NCBI RefSeq assembly: GCF_035083965.1
Contig: NC_089735.1
Location: 9,884,001-9,948,000 of the forward strand
Direction: 5' to 3'
Source: Branchiostoma lanceolatum
Taxonomy: Eukaryota > Chordata > Leptocardii > Amphioxiformes > Branchiostomatidae
Length of the DNA: 64,000 bases
How positions within the stretch are numbered: the first letter of the stretch is position 1; each line of letters starts with the position of its first letter. Position numbers and translations under genes: made by a program. Under the pieces are notes generated by a model, which saw only the letters and a list, made by a program, of their open reading frames with translations, was not told where the DNA came from and ran no database searches. Of the stretch, positions 1 through 15,100 are shown in pieces.

Positions 1-921
<921 letters not shown>

Positions 922-2580
922 GTTACGAAAATAAGGAATACTACCACACTATTAGTATAATCTAAGTATGAGCAAGACAGAAATATCTTATTACATCTTC
1001 TCAATCACTTTAATGGTTAATGGTTTTGCCGTAAATGCATTGTATTCCAATATGTTGAGCGTTGACAAACGCTCTATGTATCAAATTATGTGACATGTTT
1101 AAAATCTGATTTTCTTAAGTTCTTGAACACTTTTGGATTACTTGCTAAATCAAAGTGGAAAGAAATTCCGTATTTTCTACGTTGGTGGCAAGATATTGTG
1201 AATGTTTAGTCAACAATGTTGTAACCTAATGAGTTACACAGTGTAAGTTTAAATGCCGTGTCCATGTATAGTGGCCTTGTTCTTGTTGAAACAAACATTT
1301 AGATGTCAATGAAGAAGATATCAGCATCAGAATTTAAATATATAACTTCAAGTAAGAAAACGCAGGGTACGTCTATGTTTTTCCACGTCTGACGATGTGA
1401 AGATTTATTTGGTGTTGTATCGGTTATACAAAAAAAAAAATATATATCAGTGATATCTATAAGACATGTTAACGATGGTTCATGTCGTAAATTGGTGAGA
1501 AGAACTTATCATTGGAGTGCCGATGACAACTTCAATTTACATCTAGTTTATCCGGGGGTGATATTCAAGTTCTGATCTTTTGATAAGTGTCTATGGTTGG
1601 ACATTGTCAATATTCTATAGGATAATTTAGACTATGGATGTCAAAGTTTAGTAACAACGAGTCAGACATCTTTACTCTCTGTTGTGAGAGTAAACTACCC
1701 ACGTACATTCAAATTTAATTTTATCTTAACATTACAAAAATCAATGGAAGTAAAAGTGCCTGTAGACCTTTCTTATCTTTTGAAGTAGTACGTCCGTCTT
1801 CAGGGAACAAGAGTCCTTGGAGCATGTTCTCAAAGAATCCTTTTATCTATTAAAAAAAAGGTTGGCGATGAAGGACCGTTTGATCTTGAATCAAAAATAT
1901 TGTTAGTAACGGATGTACAAAACAGCTTTGTTGTGGTACATGTGCCAGTTTTCCAATGGTAATAAGTCGGTTCCTGTGCTATTCACTATGAAGTGACGTG
2001 TAAAGTTAACGTCCTTGAATATATTGAAACCGTGTCTTGTTACGAATTGCTGTATAACCCTTTATGACATCGTTTCTCAAGAAAGTACAATGTACATAAT
2101 TTGTAACTGCTAGATTTGTCACACTTTATTAGTGTAACTTGCTTTAAAAATCAGATCACAGGAAACACTTTTATTGAAAAATATTCTGTATACACTTTGA
2201 TTTAAATTGATGAACTAGTGACACCTTAGGAATACAAATATCATATGCCAATCACCGGACACAATACATGATAAAAGTAAAGTCAATCTGTTTTGATGTT
2301 GTTAAATGACTCTATCGTGTTTTAAGGGCCATGCACAGCATTAAACAGAATAGGATTTATTCACTAGACTGATATATTGTACATGTTATTTTACGATGGG
2401 TTGTATGTATTTGGTATTCAACGCTTACCGTTAAGTACATTGTTATGATAAAGATATTACAATAAGTTAGTCAAAGGAATAGGAACACAAGAAAAGACAT
2501 TTGTATTTTGTACCGTACTATCTGTTGCCTGTAAACGTATTAAATGCTACTGAAATAAACATAACCTAAATTGATCCAAA
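922..2580 (+). other. Probable 3' UTR of the GPRIN-like gene
   Basis: AT-rich, non-coding sequence follows the stop codon. There is a canonical AATAAA at 2554-2559 and another at 2824-2829. I see no open frame of interest and no splice structure here. The end point is set from the first AATAAA and is approximate. Confidence 0.5.
2554..2559 (+). terminator. Candidate polyadenylation signal AATAAA for the GPRIN-like gene
   Basis: A perfect AATAAA hexamer lies about 1.6 kb after the stop. A second hexamer at 2824-2829 could be used instead. Confidence 0.4.
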
Positions 2581-3697
2581 TGTTGTGTTTTTTAAAACTA
2601 TTGTGACGGCTTAAGGAATATTCTGTGACTCTCAGTCGAATGGAAGTAGGCAGTAAATCATGTTTCAAGAGGCATTTTCTGTAATTTATGGAATCAAGTT
2701 TTCAGTATAGCCAGACTGGAAAGGGATCTTGTAACGCATTTATCACTAAGCAGTATCATGAACTCATTGGATATTTTCAGAGTACTACCGTCACTTTAAA
2801 TTCCTTGAAAAAGTATAATCTATAATAAATGGTATTTATCATAAAATATCAATTGGTTTTTCCTTTTTCTTCTAACCATTTAGTGAAAAACTGTTTGGAT
2901 CATCAAAATTTTGAAAATCATCTGATTTGAACGCGTAAACACAAAAATATTCCACTGCAAAAAAGACATCGAAGACAAGGTTGCTGAACGATAAAGCTTC
3001 TATTTCTTATACTTCAGAATCTTGGTGTATGCTTATACTCATCTATAAATATTATCCTAATTCTGTTTCAAAATCAATTGATAATGAGCACACCCTATGC
3101 AAACTAACATGTATAAAAAGTAGATTGCGGCATATACATTAATCCTACATTGCTTAGGCTAAATCAGAATTGCATTAAATCACTTCTGGTATCTAGCGTA
3201 GCGAAAAATCTTAAATACGTTGCACTTTGCATTCTGTATAGGAACTAATAGAGCAATACAATATTTTCTTTACAGGTATGGCTAATACCTATTAACTACG
3301 AATAAATCTTCACATATTTGGAAAACACACTGCATGTTAAAGGCTAGCTATTCATCAACAATAAAAAGAATCAGTGTCGATAAGATAGGAAAAATGTATT
3401 TAAAAGAATGTATATGTAAGTCTCTTCCTACGTATGCATACTTTTGTTATAATTTTTGTTCGACACAATATTCATGAGACAGATTGCTAGACAAATTAGT
3501 TCTACACTATGGTCCTGGTTTACCTTCAAATTGATAAGATCAAACTTAACTAGACATATTTGACCAAAACAGGCTTGTACCTGTTTTTCAACAAGTCTTT
3601 GCTGTTGCATTCGACTGGACAGCATGGTCGCATATGTGGTATATATGTATATAATAAGATAATATAATATGACTGTTAACATAGTACACAATTTACT
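2581..3697. other. Convergent intergenic spacer, no gene seen
   Basis: AT-rich DNA between the ends of the GPRIN-like gene (+) and gene A (-). Only short random frames occur and I recognise no element. Confidence 0.5.
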
Positions 3698-3703
3698 TTT
3701 ATT
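3698..3703 (-). terminator. Candidate polyadenylation signal of gene A
   Basis: TTTATT on the plus strand reads AATAAA on the minus strand, 95 bp past the gene A stop codon at 3798-3800. The spacing suits a short 3' UTR. Confidence 0.5.
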
Positions 3704-3797
3704 CAGCTGACGATTTTGAAATATCTTGACGGCAACGGTCATGAACATAGTAGTTCATAGATGGCTAATACACGTCGCGATGTTTTATGTCTTAAGT

Positions 3798-6124
3798 TTA
3801 AATCTTGCTGCTTTGCTCATGCTCGTAGTAGGTCCCGTCGTACACAGGAAGACTTATCATAGTGTTGTCTACTTCCGTTTTCTTCGAGAAGACCTACAAG
3901 ACAAGAAAATAGGCCAAAACTTTTGATTTTCATGATGACAACTTATCTTTTTATCTTAAACATTCCCAACTCGTACATCCAATATTCATTAGATTTTAAT
4001 TGTACTTCATTCTAAACGTTGGCATCGTAGTAATTCGTATACGTATGTAATAATGTATGCAGAAGCAAACATACCAGTTCACAACATTGCTCAATACCTA
4101 ATATAAGCGAGTAAAAGAGACGTGGATATGAAAGTTTGTTAAGAATTGAGCTCACCGTAGTTGATACAACTTCTCCGTCGGCGGCTCCGGTAGTGTAGCC
4201 GGTAGAAGTCCCACGGGGGTCGCGGGTGAAGACGGTGGTGTGAACTGGTTCCTCATCACGCTATAGATCATGGTAAGGGAGAGTAAGAAGTTGAAAAAGA
4301 TTAACATAGGAGACGGTTCAAAGAGATGCCGCCTTGTTACCTATGGCATCAAGATAACAAGATGAGCCCTTGAAGACGGACGTCTTTTTGAAGATGAAAG
4401 AACATCACAGAAGTGAGCAAAGCTTCTAGAATCAAATCACGGTTCAGATACACGTATGCGATGCACTGATGTGAATTGGTATGCTAAGTAAAATGTCATG
4501 GAAGGCTTTGAACGCTAGATAACGCACTTATGTATCAGATTCTGTTCAAAAGAAGGGTGAAATGCGTTCCATCTAATATAATTGAAAGTTTATGCAAGGT
4601 CTTACCCGTAGGCCAATTGCAGTAACACATAACATGAAAAGGGCGGACGGACAGTGATGAACTGTATAGCATGTGACTACTGTAGTCTAATTATTGGCAC
4701 TGAATCCTAACTTCTTGCGTTCGACTCCTTTATTCGAGACAGTTGAAAACGAATGATCCCACTTTTTCTAATGATTACTGCTTATTATTATGGCGTCGGT
4801 GTGGCGCAACGGTTAGAGCGTTGGACTCAGAACAAATAGGTCTCAGGTTCGATGCTCGCGATGCCCCGACATTGTGCCCTTGGGAAAGGCACTGTCTACG
4901 ATATTCCTACCATCACAGTGGAATGACGCCCACCGAGCCTCTTTGGCTAATCTGTTAAATTTGTGCTAAAAACACACTACGGATTTGGCTGCCGATGTGC
5001 CAACATCCAGCACATTTTCATCAAGAACCGTTGAATCATTATCATTATTATCATTAGTATTATTATTATTCTACTGCTTATTAAAATTGATGTACCTCCA
5101 TGGTGAAGGCAGCGTTGTGGTTGCCCAGTTCTTGAGGAGGAATCCGTGTGCTGATGTACTCGTGGTAGCCAATGGCTTGTTGGGTTTTAGTTGTGGAGGC
5201 AAAAGTTACCCCATGACTGTTGAGGTCAGGTTTGACATCGTGTCCGAAATCCATGATAGCAAGCTGCGTTTCTAGCTCCCTAAAATACATCGTTTATTAA
5301 TATCAATAAGTGCCTCATATCAATGTCGAAGTAAATGTAAAAAAACGATGACCAAATGTTAGAAAGATATTATTTTGTACTTTTAGATCCTAAAACTAGT
5401 AGTAAAAAACTACAATACTACGGTTTATAATTATTAGCATATGTTGTATAGAATATAATAGAACACAAAACCTTGTTGTATAGATAATATTTGTGAATGA
5501 AAATGATCATAATCTTAATACTCACTGCTTTTCTGTGAAAACTGGGGTGAGGTCCTCTTCTCTAAAAAGACCAAGAAAAGGAAGAGAAGAAAAGACGAGA
5601 GAATTGTACAAGAGATGGATTGAATTTTAGACTGTCATGTAAGATTCAAGATACAAGAAATCAAGATTGTAATGCAAAAATAAGATTAACTTAGAGAGGT
5701 ATAACTGTTAGATTTAGTAACATTTAGTACCAGAGGTTAAAAAAAAACAAGATGAAGCAAGGTGAAAAAATATATCATCATTATCGAAACATATAAATCA
5801 GGCTCTTTTTATACTTACGTAGCGGGCTCCGGTACTGGTTCTACCAACAACTTGCCTACGAAGCAAGGTGCATATATTAGATCATTTTGGATAACATATG
5901 ATACTTTGTCTATAGGTCTTGTGAATATGTTTATTGCATTATAATCATTAACGAAGAACAATGCACTCGAAGCTCATGTCATTCTAGCTACTGAAAGATC
6001 TTACGATCTTAAAGCTCAAAATATCATTCCAATACTATATACATTTTTGTTTAGTCAGTAGGTATTCTACAGAATAGCGCATTGGTATGTAATTAAATAC
6101 TCACTGTGCATCTTCTTCTTATAC
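3798..6124 (-). CDS. Gene A coding exons 25-30: cytoplasmic tail with PDZ ligand
   Basis: Exons: 6105-6124 (a 20-nt microexon), 5819-5855, 5526-5561, 5096-5279, 4156-4260, 3798-3893. The microexon encodes YKKKMH, a stop-transfer basic patch. Conserved tail motifs shared with gene B are KLLVEPVPEPAT, ETQLAIMDFG, GYTTGAADGEVVSTT and PVYDGTYYEHE. The last four residues SSKI fit a class I PDZ ligand (S at -2, I at 0). A SINE lies just downstream of exon 28, inside the intron. Confidence 0.87.
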
Positions 6125-9100
6125 CTAGAAAAAGAAAAGGAAACACGCGTCATCATCACTATGGAATCAAACTATTGAATAAACTCTCTGCTGAACAAAG
6201 ACAACCGACCACAATAACGTCTTTTACAAAAGGACTGTAGTAAGATGATTTTATTGCTATTTGACCGAAATTGCTATCTTTAGCTATACAATGTGTGTAT
6301 ATTGTTGTTAATGAGTATTGTACATGTACGTCTCCAGGGACAGCTGAAAAACAGGCCGCAGGCCTGAGGTGTGATGTCCCTCGGTAAAATAAAATGTAAA
6401 TGAAATTAGAAAAAGTGAAACTGATATTCCACTATTCTTCCGTAGATCTATACTTTTATGTGTGAGTGTGAAGTGTGAGCATTGGTATGTACAATAGCAT
6501 TTCATTTCAATATACACAAAACAGCATTCTTATTGTTTATACGACTTGTGTCTTACCAGTGTCGGCAGTAACAGAGGAGACATAACAAGAGGAGGAGGGC
6601 CAAGAGCAGGAGTGCGGCAAGGGCGACGAGAAACGCTTCCCAATTACTGAATCCCTCATAATCACTGCCGACCTGAGCGCTCTGAAAATAAACAATCAAA
6701 TTCTTTATCAACCAAAGAATATTTCTAAGTCAAATATTTTTGATTCAAGAGCTTATACATTTCAAGAGTAAGCTTATCACACGCCATTATCCTGGCATAA
6801 TGGAAAGTTGTTTGGTCCAGAACCAAGTGGTCCTGGGTTCGGATCGTGACATGCCCTGTTAAAACATTGTGGCCTTGGGAAAGGCACTTGATACCAATTT
6901 CATCACTTCAATCACGTGAAAATCAGTACCTAGCTTCGGTTAGGGACGTCACTTGAATAGAACATTAAATGAAGGCCCGGTTTCTAAGTAGAGCCACACC
7001 TCGAGCACATTAAAGAACCCAAGACACTTATCGAAAAGAGTAGGGGTTCTTCCCAGTGTGAGTGGATCAATTAGATATGTCCGCATCTTTAGCTTGTACT
7101 GTCCAAACAAACAACAACGTCAGATAAATAATGCAATCACTTACACGAGTTCCGGCTGGGGGTGGGCACTCTGGTCGAAGGGTGTTCCAGTCAATCCCAT
7201 CAACAACTCTTAGGGAAATAAAGCAAAGCATAGCTTTCATAGATATACATATACGGACATATCAAATATCAGAAATAAGATTCTAGGAATAGGTATCAAT
7301 ATGAGATATCTTGGTTGACTGTAAAATCAAAGCAATTTTCACGGTTTCACCTACTTCATTCCCTCTTGTGAAGTTAGTACCATGTTTGTGGTGTCGTCAA
7401 CAAGGTAGTAGCGCGCTTGAGATCTGAAAATAAGGTAAGAAAGAATATGAGTTGCAAAGATAATTGTATAATAGAATTGAGGTTTTATTTTAAAAGATAT
7501 AACATCTAAGACTCAAATTCATCTGCATGGGACTTTGTGTTTGTCCAGTAAAGAACTCACTGTTGTTTGTTAACGTTTCCCTGGCTGTTTGTGCCATAGT
7601 GCAGTCCTTGGTAGACCACCCTGCGGCCTGTTCGCTCCTCCAGGCGCCTGGAATCAGAACAACAGCTGTCGTTTTACAAAGGAACTGGTATACAATGTAT
7701 AATAGATTGTCACTTTTGGACAAGCGAATCAAAATAGTGTTGTGGTGTTAACCGCCTTATAACAAAAGCTTTCAATTTACAAAAAAAAGTGTAGACTAGT
7801 TCATATGATCAATTGTCATTTTTGGACAAGCAAGTCAAAATATCCCCATCAAATAGTGCTGTGATGCTTTCAAGCATCTCCACTATTAATAATACGACTG
7901 TATAAGCATAATTTCCTGATTTATGGTTAGCCTATGTCTGCACAGGCTTAGTCAGCTTGTTGCTTTCTCACCTCAGACATTCCTGTATCCTAGGCGGCTT
8001 CAGTGTATCTGGGCTAGTGTCAAACACTGTGCTCAGTCCGTACTGCGCAGGTAACGCGTATGCCTGTGTTGGATTTTAAGAGTACACATCTCTGTAATTG
8101 AAGACACAGACTTTATGTTATCATATTCTCAAATTTGTTAAGACCCTTATTGGAATAGATGGCAATTACATTGCGCTCTCGCTGCGACCTAGATAGGATT
8201 TTTCTAATCCTTGATTTTATAATTGGAATATCATGCAATATGCAAAATCATGGCTAAAAAAAGACAACCAAACACACAAGGCGTAAAAGGATTCATCTTT
8301 ATCCATGAAACACTGTTAAATCTTACATCGCAGTGAGAGCGTGGCGAGAGTGCCGTCCTAGTGCAATGGGGGTATATAAGACACATGCCACATTAAGCGT
8401 GAAAGCTTACCCTGACTTCCGTATCATCGGTTCTCCCAGCGCCGTCCCGAGCTCGGACGTTGGCTGTAAAGTAACCATTCTGGTAATCGGTGAAGAGTTG
8501 GTTGGTTTGGAGTTGCCCTGTTTGGGGGTCCACCCGAAATGCGTTAGGCACCTGTTTCAGAACAAATAAAGTTATTAGACATATGAAGTCAAGCTTCTCA
8601 CAATTACATGAATTTCCTTTGACACATAATGTGCCTATATCATTGGTCAAGAATTTACGAAACCAAAAAAAAAAAGAACTTGAAGTATGCTAACGTTTTG
8701 CAGCTTTGAACATATTATCTAACATTTGAAAGCTAGTATATGTGCAGATACTCCGTGGCTGGTAATGCTTAAGGATAAATGCTGACATTTCAATTCTCCG
8801 ACATTTATGATGATAAGACAGATTGAATATCTATTGATTTCAACTCACCGGTCTACTCTGTTCCCCCGTGATGTCATTCCTGTTGGCGATGAACTCAGCT
8901 GATGTGATGCTGTACGTGATAGCACTGTTTACTCCTGCATCGGCGTCAAATGCCTGCAAAGGAGAAGAAATGATGTGTTGGTACATTGCACGGTTTAGGC
9001 CGTCGCAGGCAACGAAGGTTGAAGGCAGCTGCCAAAAGACATTGCCAGACAACAATACAAACATACTCAGTAATAACGATGATAGTAATAATAAAATTTC

Positions 9101-12100
9101 AACGCTTTTTCAAAGTAATTACAAGCGTATAGGAACTTATTTTCATCTATTTACATTACTGTTGAACTACAATATGCTAAATGCAAAAATTTCGTATTTT
9201 CAAAGCAAAACAGTATTGAAATAAAGAAGATAAACTGTATATATATCTTACCTGGACCTGAGTTATAGGTCTGTCGAATGTGGTATCAGCCGGTATTCCT
9301 AATAAACATACAACATACTTGATCATTGCATATTCCTGTGCCTGCAAGTGCTGAAGTGGACTACAAATATGATCTCAATAATATTTGATACCACATACTT
9401 CAAAAGTGTTTTACCTGCGTAGTACACCTTTGTTGGAAATGTTGGGTTGTTGTCGTTCATGTCGTTTATCGTAATGAGTGCCTTGTTTAGAGTAGCATCG
9501 TTATCGTCGTATGCAATCGGCCCCGATGGACAATTGGAACCCTGAAAGTTCAATCAACACTTATTATGCACTTAGTAATCATCATAATGATGAATTTGCC
9601 TTGATCTAATGGTCTGTTTTATTTGAGACTTTGATTGTTCAAAGTTGGATATTGTTCTGTACTTTGATTAATGTACCTATTTTGTAACAACATGTTGTTA
9701 TCTTACTGGTACTCGTACTTATTTGTAATATGCCGTCATATTACTGGACCACAGTGTTTGCATAATATGACAATATGTTTTCTATGGCAAAATGTTATAG
9801 GTAATGCATATCATGTGATTCGTCATATACCAAAAGAAATCTTTTATGGCTTAGATATACCCTGATAATCTGATGGTTCTAATTGATAATGTTAATGTAA
9901 ACTTACCGTAGGTACTTTCTTGATGACAATCTCGTACAGAGCCTTCATCTCTCGGTCTGGCTGTGTTACCAAGGTCACCAGGCCAGCGGACTTGTCTATT
10001 GCAAACGTGCTGTTTGTATTTCCACCTGGTATAGAAATATGCTTTGTTGTTATCATGCACTAACATACGGGCATTTAATGATGCATTTTATTTTCATTGC
10101 GGTACAAAAATCTACAGGTTACTGTGTTTGCCAGGTATATGTATATGTATATACAATAAAACTTGTCCATATATAGTGTCCTCTCAAGGCACTAAGATAA
10201 AACGGTCACTGTAGATATGCTCAATGAAAACATTGGTAACAATGTTAGATCATACTGTAGCATTGGTGGTAACTTGTACATGTATGACTGTCTTTCTATA
10301 AAACAACTTTTCTAGTACAATGAAGGCAAGCTTATTCAATGCCCATGTTATATTGTAACACAACTTTTCTTTTGTTTTATATCTATGGTGAGTACACATA
10401 TATATTATCCTACATGCATGTACCTGCTAGATTTTGCTTACTTCTTGAATGCAGTCGCCCTATTCATAAGGTCACAACGATTCATAGATAGCTTGAGTCA
10501 AATTCAGTTTCAACATACCTACAATACAGAAGTCTACACCAGTCTCTCCGTCCCTTCTGACTGTGCCAACATTGGTGCCAGGCGATGAGTTCTCAGTCAC
10601 GTCCAGATTAAAGATTCGGTTGTTACTCTCCTGACAAGGATTAGACACAAGTTGCATTGGCAAGGTTTCATTTTCAAACACCGATATTTACAGATATATA
10701 CTATAAACAGGTATCCCTTGTGTATTTATTATTATCTTTGACGACAGCTGAATAGAGAGGCAATGGCACTATTAATACAAAATCAGAATTATTGTTATTG
10801 TACTTATCACTTGCATGACGTATAGGGTGATATTAAAAGTTAATTGTCCGCCTGTTCCTAGGTGTATATGGTATTAGAAGGCCTGGTCATTTGATATTAC
10901 ATATAATTTGATTACATACCATTATATATCATTATATATCACTATTTTATATGACAAATGAATCAAATCACAGAGTAAGTGAAGTGAACTACTTTGATTC
11001 TAAACATCAAAAGTATCTTAATCCATGATCCATTTAGCTCCTATTTTGTCCCAAATTTTCTTTTATCAATATGCAGACCCTAGATATGGCTAGATTGATG
11101 CTGTTGAACTTACTGGGGCGTCCTTGATGTTGATGACTACAGGAACAGACGTCTGCTGAGGGTTTCCACCACCAGGTAGAAACTCAGTTGCCTGAACCTA
11201 ATAAAAGAAATGTAATTGTGTATCATGAATCGACGTTATGGTACAATACAAATATATCCATGTTTTCGTTCTAAGTGTAATGCATAACAGCTAGATCCCT
11301 AGATGGATCAGCATTAACCTAAAATGATGGTGGCAGCTGCTAGATTGGTCGATATACAGCCAGACAGATATACTTATAGTGGGATAAATGAGACAGCTAT
11401 TCATATAAACGTAGATAGAAAGATAGGTAGATAGATATATAGCATTCCATAGATAGACGATCTAAGATGGATAAACATATACGTATACGCATCATTAGAT
11501 AGAAAATGTAAGATGGCTAGATAAATGGATAGATGGATAGATACCCTAATGGCGATCTGGTGATTGGGCGTTGTCTCATAATCCACTTGAGACGGGTCGT
11601 TGACTAGCAGGTTGACGATAGCCTGTCCTCCCAGCACGGTTTTAGGCTCGATGTCGAAGACGTTGTTTGGGTCGTTGATGACACTCAAGTTGAACAAGTT
11701 GTTGGGCAACTGTTCAGCAAAAAAGTAAACAAACTGACATCAGCAAGCAATGCTGATCATTTACATCGTATCCTACTAAAGTAATGCAACATACAGCTGC
11801 AAACTCTGAGCTTTCAAAAGGTTCCTGCAAATACAATTATATTTAGAGTAAGCAAATAGAAACAAATAGATGACATTGATAACCAATAATTATAGCTTTA
11901 CATCATAATCATATACTATTGATATAAAGCAAAGCATAAACTAAGCTTACATTTAGACTTAAGTATGATTTAGCTGACCAAATAGAAGTAAAATGCGTGT
12001 TTTTTTTAGTATAATTGTTAGTAATTCATCTAAGAGAGTCATTGTTGGGAAGATTTGGTACTTACTGAGTCCTTGTCAGACACGGTCATCCTTAGACGGG

Positions 12101-15100
12101 GAAGCGGTGTGTCCACGGCTGGGTTCTCGGTGATTTCTACATTGTAACCTTGTTCGTTAAACTCGGGTAGGTTGTCATTGGCGTCGGTAACACGAATGAT
12201 CACGGATACTTCGCTGGACTGCTCTGGGTTGGAAACTGTCCCATCGGGCTTGTACTCGGTTCCCTGTATAATGTTAACCATGTACAATTATTTTCATGAT
12301 AAAAGTGTATCAATCACCTCTTGAGTCATTCTCTTCCAAAGTATCCAACAAAAATACACCTGCGGTCTCACAAAGATCCGTAAGGGGGCACAGACCTATA
12401 CACAGACCTATGCCACTTTTTCAGAGACCAATGGTAGGATGCGGTTGTTCGGTAAGCTACACGTACCACAATTTCATTCTAAAGATGACTATATGCACCT
12501 TTATTCTCAGCAGGAAGACTCCAGGCGTGGTGATGGAAAATATGCTTGGTGCCTCCCTGTCCAGGTCTTGGTTTAGCGTAAACTTTCCATTGGTGGTACC
12601 GACATTGAAATAGTTCGAAGGATCTGAAAAGTGTTAATGTATACTTAGAACTTAAGACATATTCATTCCATTCAACAATCAATTAAGTAGGTCAGATATT
12701 GGTTTTTAAAGCACTGAACTTGATATACTCTATACTTGAATTAGGAACTCTTGCATGGATGGAATACATCGTATCTTTGATAACATGAATATGTAGATCG
12801 TGGTCGTACGATACGGTATATCAACATAACATTAAATCATCTAACAAAAATGGAAGTGTATGTTTTGCATCTTGTAGCAGAATGAGTGACATACCTCCCC
12901 TAACAAGCTGGTAGCGGACGGAGTTTGTATTGGACCTGTCCCCATCTCTACCCTGAACAGTGAGAACGGTTGCGCCCTGAAAGAAAGATAGAGTATAGCA
13001 TTTTATTCATCTGAAGATCCTACACCATCAGTATTGAACATCTAAGTACATCTATTTACCATACGAATTTATTGCAAGCAACTCTGATGTGATCTAACTG
13101 ATAATAAAATGATGCCAAAAGCAAGAAGAGGTAGATATTCCATGACACTTTATAAATGAATTGCCTATTTTCTGTCTTTTTTTTAAATTTAAAAAAATGT
13201 TTAATTTTATTACCAGCCGACTGTTGGTATCACCCTCTTTGATGGACACGTCATAAGGTTCCCCAATCCACACAGGGGCCCTGTTCTGTACATCATCGAC
13301 TGCCACAAACACGTCCACAGACGTCGATAAAGATGGGTTTCCGCCATCCTGGAAGGAACGACAACTTATCTATTGTCTTTAAACGATATTATGTTTTTAT
13401 CTGATATCATGAAACATACATGGACTTCAAGCTTGCTATTTACACTTTGTAAATGCTGCGCATCTAAGGACATGTGTTGCGTTATTTCAACCATGATTGC
13501 CACGGATTATATTAGATCAAAATTATTTCTTGTACACATACGAGCTATCGTAATGAAATTTAAAAAAAAAAAAATAGACAAATGTAGAAGTTTCGTCTTA
13601 CAGTTGCCTGGACAGTGACTGCATACGCTGTTTCTGACTCCGATTCAATGTCCGTCCTGTCTTTAAGTGTGATCCACCCACTCACCGAATCGATGTCAAA
13701 AGAGTTTGTGTTCTATGGAAAGACATAGGAAAAAGGTTATGTACACTTGCCTTTAACTGTGTAAAAGACATTGATATGTTAACAGGAGGTAATACGCTAT
13801 TCAGGCAATGTTGTTTATGTGTTTCGGGCAAAACTAACCAAGCAGATGTTGGGGTGAAAAAGAGCTGCCAATGAGCCTCCGAAGCCAGAGAAGTACAAAG
13901 CCACAAAAATTGTAAACTTTAATCTAAACATCGGATTGGTTAAATCAAAATCCGATTAGAGAATCCTGGCTTCTGATTGGCACATCTCATGCCATGATTG
14001 ATACGTCTCAACATCTGATTTCTGAACTATTTAACCAATCATTAGCTATTATCTAAATCAATACTAAACTTACAACAACTACAAAAGGAGCACCAAAAAA
14101 TAAAACCCACCGAAGTTAGATGAAAGTTGATGGCACCATTGGCGCCACTGTCTATGTCAGTCGCTGCAACTTGAAAGATGGACGTCCCAATATCTGCAGT
14201 CTGTCAAGATATACGAAAAAATACAATAATCAGGTAGAATTTAGCTGGACACCTTCAAAAAGACCAGAAGTAAATATTGATTGATATTGAACAGCATCTC
14301 GCAATAAGTCAGCATAATTGTTTATCTTCTAATGGCTTATATGTTTGAAAATGCAACAGTAATTTTCAATCAGTGGATGATGTAGATAGATTGAATGTAA
14401 CAGACACTTACCTCACTGATACTGGTTTCGTAGGGCGTGTTTTGGAACTGTGGTGAGTTGTCATTATAGTCAACGATGTTGACATGAATATCGTTGTATG
14501 TGATCTTCAATTTGAACAACAACAAAAAAACACGCACATGAATATAAAAGCATTAAGAAGCATTGCGATCTCCTGCCTTTTGAAAAGATGCGACATACGT
14601 TGCCTCTAGCTCTGCACCACCACTGTAAGGTATTGTTGTTACGGCTATTGTGAAAAATTAAAGATTTTTTATACAAATGAAGCATTCCTTGTTTATATCT
14701 TAGTGATACTTAGCCAAACTACGATCATTATCTCATAACATGTCGCTGTGCTGGGTAAATAATAATTTATTGACAAACAAAATGTGCAAAACAGACCTCA
14801 TGTCCTCCAATTCCGTCACGTACAGTCAGTGCAAACGTGATAATGGGGTTTGTCTAAAAAAAACATGAAATTGCACATGCATGAAAACATCACACAAGAA
14901 TATATCTCTCATAAAAAATACACAGCACACTTTGATATCAACTATATCTATCTGTGTCCTAAAATCATGACCATGGCATGTTTAAAACATTTTATATCAA
15001 AAGCAGAAGTTCTTTTGCAGTAATACAGAAATACCCTAGGGGGCGATAACCAAGATTGCCCTTTGTTTCACTGACATCGACCGACCAATCGGCCGGCCGA

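Noticed and set aside
4792..4865. Possible tRNA gene
   Set aside because: A and B boxes are present, but the acceptor stem does not pair, and the sequence continues into a SINE body shared with another copy.
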